Assembly (NCBI GenBank): GCA_017311185.1
Contig: JAESUZ010004533.1
Coordinates: forward strand, 1,240,001-1,304,000
Direction of reading: 5' to 3'
From: Proteles cristata cristata
Taxonomy: Eukaryota; Chordata; Mammalia; Carnivora; Hyaenidae
Length of the DNA: 64,000 bases
Shown: piece after piece, positions 58,903-64,000 of the stretch
Layout: every line of letters begins with the position of its first letter
How positions within the stretch are numbered: the first letter of the stretch is position 1
Translations under genes and position numbers: made by a program
Notes under the pieces: model-generated
Database searches by the model: none
What the model was told of the DNA's origin: nothing
What the model saw: the letters and a program-made list of their open reading frames with translations, nothing else

Positions 58903-59027
58903 CTTTAACCTTGTTTTTCAGATGTCAAAAACTAAGCTTTAGAGCCCTTATATGACTTCTAAAAAGTCACAGAGGTTAAAGTGGATCTTAAAATCCACAT
59001 TCTTTACCTCTTGTACTTGAGGTTTTT

Positions 59028-59525
59028 TAAAATTTTTATTTAATTAATTTATTTTTTAAAATTTGCACCCAAGTTAGTTAACATATAGTCAACAACGATT
59101 TCAGTAGTAGATTCCTTACTGCCCCTTACCTGTTTAGCTCATCCTCCCCGCCACCACCCCTCCAGCAACCCTGTTTGTTCTCCATATTTAAGAGTCTCTT
59201 ATGTTTTTGTCCCCCTCCCTGTTTTTATATTATTTTTGCTTCCCTTCCCTAATGTTCATCTGCTTTGTATCTTAAAGTCCTCATATGAGTGAAGTCATAT
59301 GATATTTGTCTTTCTCTGACTAACTAATTTCACTTAGCATAATACTCTCTAGTTCCAACCGTGTAGTTGTAAATGGCAAATTTCATTCTTTTTGATTGCC
59401 AACTAATACTCCATTGTATAGATACACCACATCTTCTTTATCCATCCATCCATCGATGGATATTTGGGCTCTTTCCTACTTTGGCTATTGTTGATAGCGC
59501 TGCTATAAGCATTGAGGTGCATATC
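59028..59525 (-). mobile_element. Carnivoran L1 3' UTR and ORF2 end, 5' truncated
   Basis: The plus strand reads AAGTTAGTTAACATATAGTC, CCATATTTAAGAGTCTCTTA, GTGAAGTCATATGATATTTG, CTAATTTCACTTAGCATAAT and TTATCCATCCATCCATCGAT. The left flank TGTACTTGAGGTTTT (59012-59026) and right flank TGCACTTGAGTTTTG (from 59526) look like a TSD. Confidence 0.88.
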
Positions 59526-59540
59526 TGCACTTGAGTTTTG

Positions 59541-60785
59541 ACTTCTACCCTGCAGCCAGCAATTACAGGCATAATGAAAAAGGAAAACTTCTGTGCAAGA
59601 ATAGATCAGAATAGATTTGTTGATGTGCACACTGTTCTGGGAATATGAAGGAACAGAACAATGGAGAGACAGAGTTCACCTTAACTAATACTAGAACTCT
59701 CCCAGAACAGGCATAGCCATTTTGTTACACTGTGAATAAAAAAGTTTAACAAGTGGTTCCACATGTAGCATATAACCAATTTTATATTATGAACTATAGA
59801 GAATTTACTCAAATGTGACTAGGGAAAATTTTGATCTTAATTGGCTTTTTACTGCACTAGACCATTTTGTCTTTATATCTTTGCTACTTGAAAGCATTAA
59901 AATATTTTGCCAGGTGTAATTTCCAATTGTCTTCAATAAATGCTGATCTCCTTCCTTTCTCATGGAGGAGTGATCAGTAACAAAACAACACAATAATTGA
60001 CCAGTAGTTTTTATTTTTTGTACTTAAAATTTTTTTCTTTTGATTCTCTGAAGGTGTTCTGAGATTGTCATTTCTATAAGGAAAACACATTTGAAATTCT
60101 TTTCATGACAAAAAATAGACAGGGGTAGAGGATTTTAATGAATCTTCAACACCAGAAGTTTGGAAGCTTTTTTCTTGTGCCTCTTCTATCTCACATCACA
60201 AACATGATCTGTAGAACAATTTGATCACATATTCAGAACACAAGCAATTTTTCCTCTTAGCAAGAAATGTTTGTATGTCTTTATTTCTCTCTTTTTAAGC
60301 TTCCATTTATTTCTTAGTATACCCTTTCTCTGACTATATGGGAATGAGTATAAATGGCAACTATTTTATATGTTTCATACTTTTCCTCAAGCAATGTTCT
60401 TTTGGTCCAACTGCAAAGTCAATACCTTAGAGGTACAAAAGCTGAATGGTTCTCCTGTGAATGGATTCTTCTGGCAACCTGCTATCTCTGGTGCTCCCTG
60501 CAGCCCTTGGCTGGAGTTGTTAAAAGGTGCATTCAGGCTGTAGGTGATGTAAACATAGAGAAGAATATATTTGAACTGATATTACTATCTGAGCTGCTTT
60601 AAGGATCTGCTATCACAGTCAAGCAATCAAATAGATGTTCAAATGTCAGAATGCTCCAAGATGTGGCCTTGGATTCCCTTCAAATACTTCTGTGCTTATC
60701 CCTCAGTGTGACTGGCAAAACTTGCTAGTGCTGCATTATGTGTGGCTCCAGTTTTGTGGATGACAAACTGGTTTTGTAGCCTTTA
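59541..60785. other. Unassigned DNA
   Basis: No repeat or exon recognised. The 82-codon ORF at 60354-60602 has no known domain. Confidence 0.4.
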
Positions 60786-60789
60786 AACT

Positions 60790-60857
60790 TTTATCACTTT
60801 AGAAAGAGAGAAAGAGAGTGCAGGCAGGAGAGAGGGGTAGAGAAGGAGAGATTGAGG

Positions 60858-60900
<43 letters not shown>

Positions 60901-61026
60901 TCTTAAGCAGGCTCCATGCACACTCAGCATTGAGACATGGATTTCAATCCCTCATGATCCTGTGATCATAACCTGAGCCAAAATCAAGAGCTGGATACTC
61001 AATAGACTGAGCTACCCAGATGCTCA
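60790..61026 (-). mobile_element. Older CAN-SINE with GA-rich expansion
   Basis: A GA-rich body (60806-60899), CTTAAGCAGGCTCCATGCAC, AACCTGAGCCAAAATCAAGA and GACTGAGCTACCCAGATGC form a reverse, diverged SINE of the older carnivoran type. Confidence 0.85.
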
Positions 61027-61038
61027 CATTGTATTTTT

Positions 61039-61145
61039 TTAAAGATTTTATTTGTAAGTAATCTGTACACCCAATGCGGGGCTTGAACTAACAACCCTGA
61101 GATCAAGAGTCACATGATCTACTGACTGAGCTAGCCAGGCACCCT
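61039..61145 (-). mobile_element. Short CAN-SINE of older type
   Basis: TTTTTAAAGATTTTATTTGTAAG tail, then GTACACCCAATGCGGGGCTT, AACCCTGAGATCAAGAGTC and TGAGCTAGCCAGGCACCCT. It lacks the GA-rich body. TTGTATTTTT occurs on both sides (61029-61038 and 61150-61159), a probable TSD. Confidence 0.82.
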
Positions 61146-61159
61146 GGTTTTGTATTTTT

Positions 61160-61916
61160 GCTGAGGAATATACTGCATCATAATTTGTCTTAATTCCCCC
61201 ATACATATATATGATAATTTAAATTCCCTAAGAATATTGATTTTTTTTTATTAGTTGCAGAACATGTATCTTTTGAGTAAAATAAAAACCTTTCAGGTTG
61301 TCCTAATTTGTATAATATTTTTTATGGCTGTGAAGTCTGTCTTAATAAAATACCAAGAGGAAGCTATACTATGAACATATGGTACCTATTGCAGCTAAAG
61401 TCTTAATTTGAAGAGAGATAAGAGATAAAAGTCCTTTTAACTTCAAAATCTAGATCCACCAATTGAAGGAATTATGACAGTTATTTATTGTACTTTCTAA
61501 AACAAAAAGAGCAAAAATTAATTTTCAAGGTACTTTATTGATCCTTTGGCTGATACTTCTATACATATTTATTTCTGGAAAGCATTCTCTTGGCAGCTCC
61601 CTGGAGTTAGTGAAGTGAGACCACTTGTACTCCCTTTGGTATTCAAATATCATTTTAGGCAACTGTACTTTTTAGTCACCTAATTAAGTCCCTGGGTAAA
61701 TTGATGAAAGAAATAAAGTTTTACCTGAATCTCTCTAAAGGAACTTGAATTTCCCCAGCTACCAGTAGCCTGCAGTTACAAATGAAGTTATGTTTACCTT
61801 TAAACAATTATCTTCTTAGCTTATTCTCCTAACCAGCTCGACTCTAAGATTTTGGTCACTAGAAAAATTTTTCCATCCGTCCCCACTCACACATTGAGTA
61901 TTCTCACACATTCTTT
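61160..61916. other. Unassigned AT-rich DNA
   Basis: No repeat or exon recognised. Confidence 0.4.
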
Positions 61917-61930
61917 TGAACAAAGTCACT

Positions 61931-62142
61931 GAATTTTTTTCTTTTTTTTTTTTTACTTTATTTGGGGCGTGTGGCACACAAGCCCATGGTGGAAGGGCAG
62001 AGAGAGAAGGAAAGAGAGAATCCCAAGCAGTCTCCATGCTAAGCGCAGAGTCCACATGAGGCTTCATCTCCAACCAGGAGTTCCTGACCTGAGCTGAAAT
62101 TAAGAGACAGAGGCCTAACCAACTGAGCCACTCAGGTAACCC
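61931..62142 (-). mobile_element. Diverged CAN-SINE with target-site duplication
   Basis: T-rich tail, AGGGCAGAGAGAGAAGGAAA, CAAGCAGTCTCCATGCTAAG, GACCTGAGCTGAAATTAAGA and CTGAGCCACTCAGGTAACC. The TSD is TGAACAAAGTCACT (61917-61930) against TGAACAAGGTCACT (62143-62156). The ORF at 61816-62073 crosses it. Confidence 0.92.
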
Positions 62143-62156
62143 TGAACAAGGTCACT

Positions 62157-62940
62157 TTTAATAAAAAATACTGATGTATAACAAAAAAAGCACTGCTGCC
62201 CTTTAATGGACATTCCTTCTCCCCAGGGTCACCACTGTTGTGCTTTCATTGACATTAAATCCTAGAGAGTTCTCTATTCTATACAGACATGGAAAAATCA
62301 TCTTTCATATAGTACACTCTAATTTCCTGTCTCCCAGCTACACAGAGAACTTCCTCCTTGTGGATATCCTTTGGCCAAAGAATCTCATGCAAGTAGACAT
62401 TTGTGGGGATGAATTTTACATCTGTAGATGTGACTGACTCAAAATATAGTCTCCATTTGAGTCCTGTACTATCAGTTTCCAAGTTTTTTATAAAGTTTTC
62501 TTAAAAAATTCATATAGAGGATAGAAATCCCAAAGATGAGAGGTAGGGCCTCAAAAAGAGTACAGATTAGTATTAACATATTATTACATATCAACAATTA
62601 GGATTATGTGGTCCTACTAGCCATTATAGCATAGCATTCTGTATCTCCTGGTGGAAAGTCTTACCTATTCTATAAGCTGACCAGCCCTGTACTACCTCAT
62701 CTAATCCTTATGTTTTATGTTGTGATCTATTTATTCTCTTCCATCTGAGACTCTTTGAGTGTAAGGGCTCCATTACATCCATTTTTGTTAGCCAGAGAAG
62801 TGTGCAACTTGTTGTGTGAGTTCTTATTTAATCAAGACATAATTTCGATACTAAAAATATGAAAAAATCAAGAAGCTCAGAGACGTTAGGTAGGGAATAT
62901 GAGTGCTAATTTTTTCCATTGTTTATATCAGACATCATTC
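62157..62940. other. Unassigned DNA
   Basis: No repeat or exon recognised. The ORFs at 62240-62437 and 62279-62482 overlap on opposite strands without motifs. Confidence 0.4.
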
Positions 62941-62958
62941 AAAACCATCCAGAATTTT

Positions 62959-63173
62959 TTTTTAAATGTTTTTTATTTGTTTCTAGGAGAGAAAGAGAGA
63001 CAACATGAGCAGGGGAGGGTCAGAGAGAGAGGGAGTCATAGACTGAAACAGGCTCCAGGCTCTGAGCTGGCAGTCAGCACAGAGCCCGACGCGGGGCCCG
63101 AACCCACGAACCGCGAGATCATGACCTAAGCAAAAGTCGGACGCTTAACCGACTAAGCCACTCAGGCGCCCCT
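62959..63173 (-). mobile_element. Young CAN-SINE with perfect 18-bp TSD
   Basis: T-run tail, CAGAGAGAGAGGGAGTCATA, GCCCGACGCGGGGCCCGAAC, CGAACCGCGAGATCATGACC and a head ending CAGGCGCCCC with most CpGs still present. The TSD AAAACCATCCAGAATTTT is identical on both sides (62941-62958 and 63174-63191), so this is one of the youngest insertions here. Confidence 0.97.
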
Positions 63174-63191
63174 AAAACCATCCAGAATTTT

Positions 63192-64000
63192 AAAATGTAG
63201 TTAAAAAGATAATTCTTACTTTTGCTAAAAGTTAGTTCAGCAAATGTGATTAGAAAAGAAAAGAAAAGGAAAGAAAAGAAAGGAGTCCAAGAATAATTCA
63301 ACACATACTTGCTAAGGGCACCTCTCTGTAAGGGTCTGTATTACATGACCATTGGCTTCATAAATGGGTAATAATGGGTAATACAAGAGGCGCTGTGGGG
63401 GCAACACTGTGGGGGTGTGGTTTCAGCACTAGAGATGCTATTGTTTTCTGCTCAGTTTTAGTCATACAAGCTGATTATCATAAAAGAAAAGTGGAAAAAT
63501 CATGTTGTAACTTTTTGGTTCTATTGAAAATGACCTTGTAAGGGCACCACATTATTCATATTGGAGAGAAAGTGTTTCTTTTCTGTTTCAAAGCAGCTTA
63601 GAAAGCATGGAATTTTGTCTATCCTTTAAAGGTCTGCCTTTGTTTGGTTCATGCAAGAGCTGCACAGCTGTTTCAACTGAACCTTGATATAGAGTTTGCT
63701 GGAAAAAATTCCATTTACTGAATCAAAGCAGGGTGATATTATTCCTCTACAATTATACAACAATTAGATATAGAGATTTCTGTCAGCTTCAAGAGAACTG
63801 GCTCTGATGCACTAAAAACCCATGAGACAGATCTGTAGGATTTTGGCATGATATTAACCTACAAAGACATTTGTCCTACATCTTGCCTTTCTATATCCTC
63901 CCATCTTGGAATTCATCCCAGTCTTTGGATTTAAGCTACAAAAATGTTCATTATCTTAAGGGAAATATAGTAAGTACAATGGAAAATATGTTCTACTGGT
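63192..64000. other. Unassigned DNA
   Basis: An AAAAG-rich tract lies at about 63252-63282. Otherwise there is no repeat or exon I can name. Confidence 0.4.

Larger units (their letters stand above)
57765..59012 (-). mobile_element. MIR split by a SINE and an L1
   Basis: The left arm (about 57765-57870, TTGTAATGTTTCAGGCATTG, CACAGTAGCCTCATGACCTG) and the right arm (about 58903-59012, TTTTTCAGATGTCAAAAACT, AAAAAGTCACAGAGGTTAAA) together make one reverse MIR. The interval between holds the SINE at 57884 and the L1 at 58112. Confidence 0.6.

Overview
The window is nuclear DNA of a carnivoran mammal, most likely a cat or another feliform. The strongest clue is at least 20 copies or fragments of a tRNA-Lys-derived CAN-SINE. 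They share the head GGGGCGCCTGGGTGGCTCAG, pol III A and B boxes, a CT-rich body and an AATAAA/poly(A) tail, and many have clear target-site duplications (TSDs). The consensus I recall for cat SINEs fits better than the dog SINEC_Cf type. LINE-1 3' ends of the carnivoran type and pan-mammalian fossils (MIR, L2, old L1M, MaLR/ERVL LTRs, hAT and Tigger pieces) agree with this. Families were assigned from memory of consensus sequences; no search was run.

I found no convincing protein-coding exon, RNA gene or CRISPR array. The open reading frames are short (124 codons or fewer), and many lie inside L1, SINE, LTR or microsatellite sequence. The window reads as AT-rich intergenic or deep intronic DNA. 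The one non-repeat ORF worth checking is at 21220-21426, with a predicted single membrane segment.

Layout. 1-2138: 5' UTR and broken ORF1 of an L1 with no 3' half. 3.6-7 kb: old L1 pieces with two SINE insertions. 8.2-10.5 kb: SINEs, a possible Tigger transposase tail, an L2 3' end and a long purine microsatellite. 10.5-21 kb: SINEs (one with an internal 107-bp duplication), an old L1 3' end, a MIR, and mostly unassigned sequence. 22-24 kb: L1 3' end, MLT2-type LTR, old L1. 24.7-26.1 kb: two SINEs around a MIR. 27.9-29.3 kb: an L1 with a twin-priming 5' inversion, TSDs and a nested SINE. 30.2-31.1 kb: three SINEs in a row. 31.5-33.8 kb: old antisense L1/HAL1-like sequence. 34.4-37.2 and 40-44 kb: the longest stretches with little recognisable repeat. 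44-45.6 kb: MaLR-type LTR, hAT MITE and L2. 50.2-54.6 kb: old L1, an ERV1-like LTR, a 628-bp solo LTR with a 4-bp TSD, a further LTR-like element and young L1/SINE insertions. 57.7-59.5 kb: a MIR split by one SINE and two L1s. 60.8-63.2 kb: four more SINEs.

Nothing forms an operon or pathway. The organisation is layered retrotransposition: pan-mammalian fossils interrupted by carnivoran L1s and LTRs, then by CAN-SINEs.
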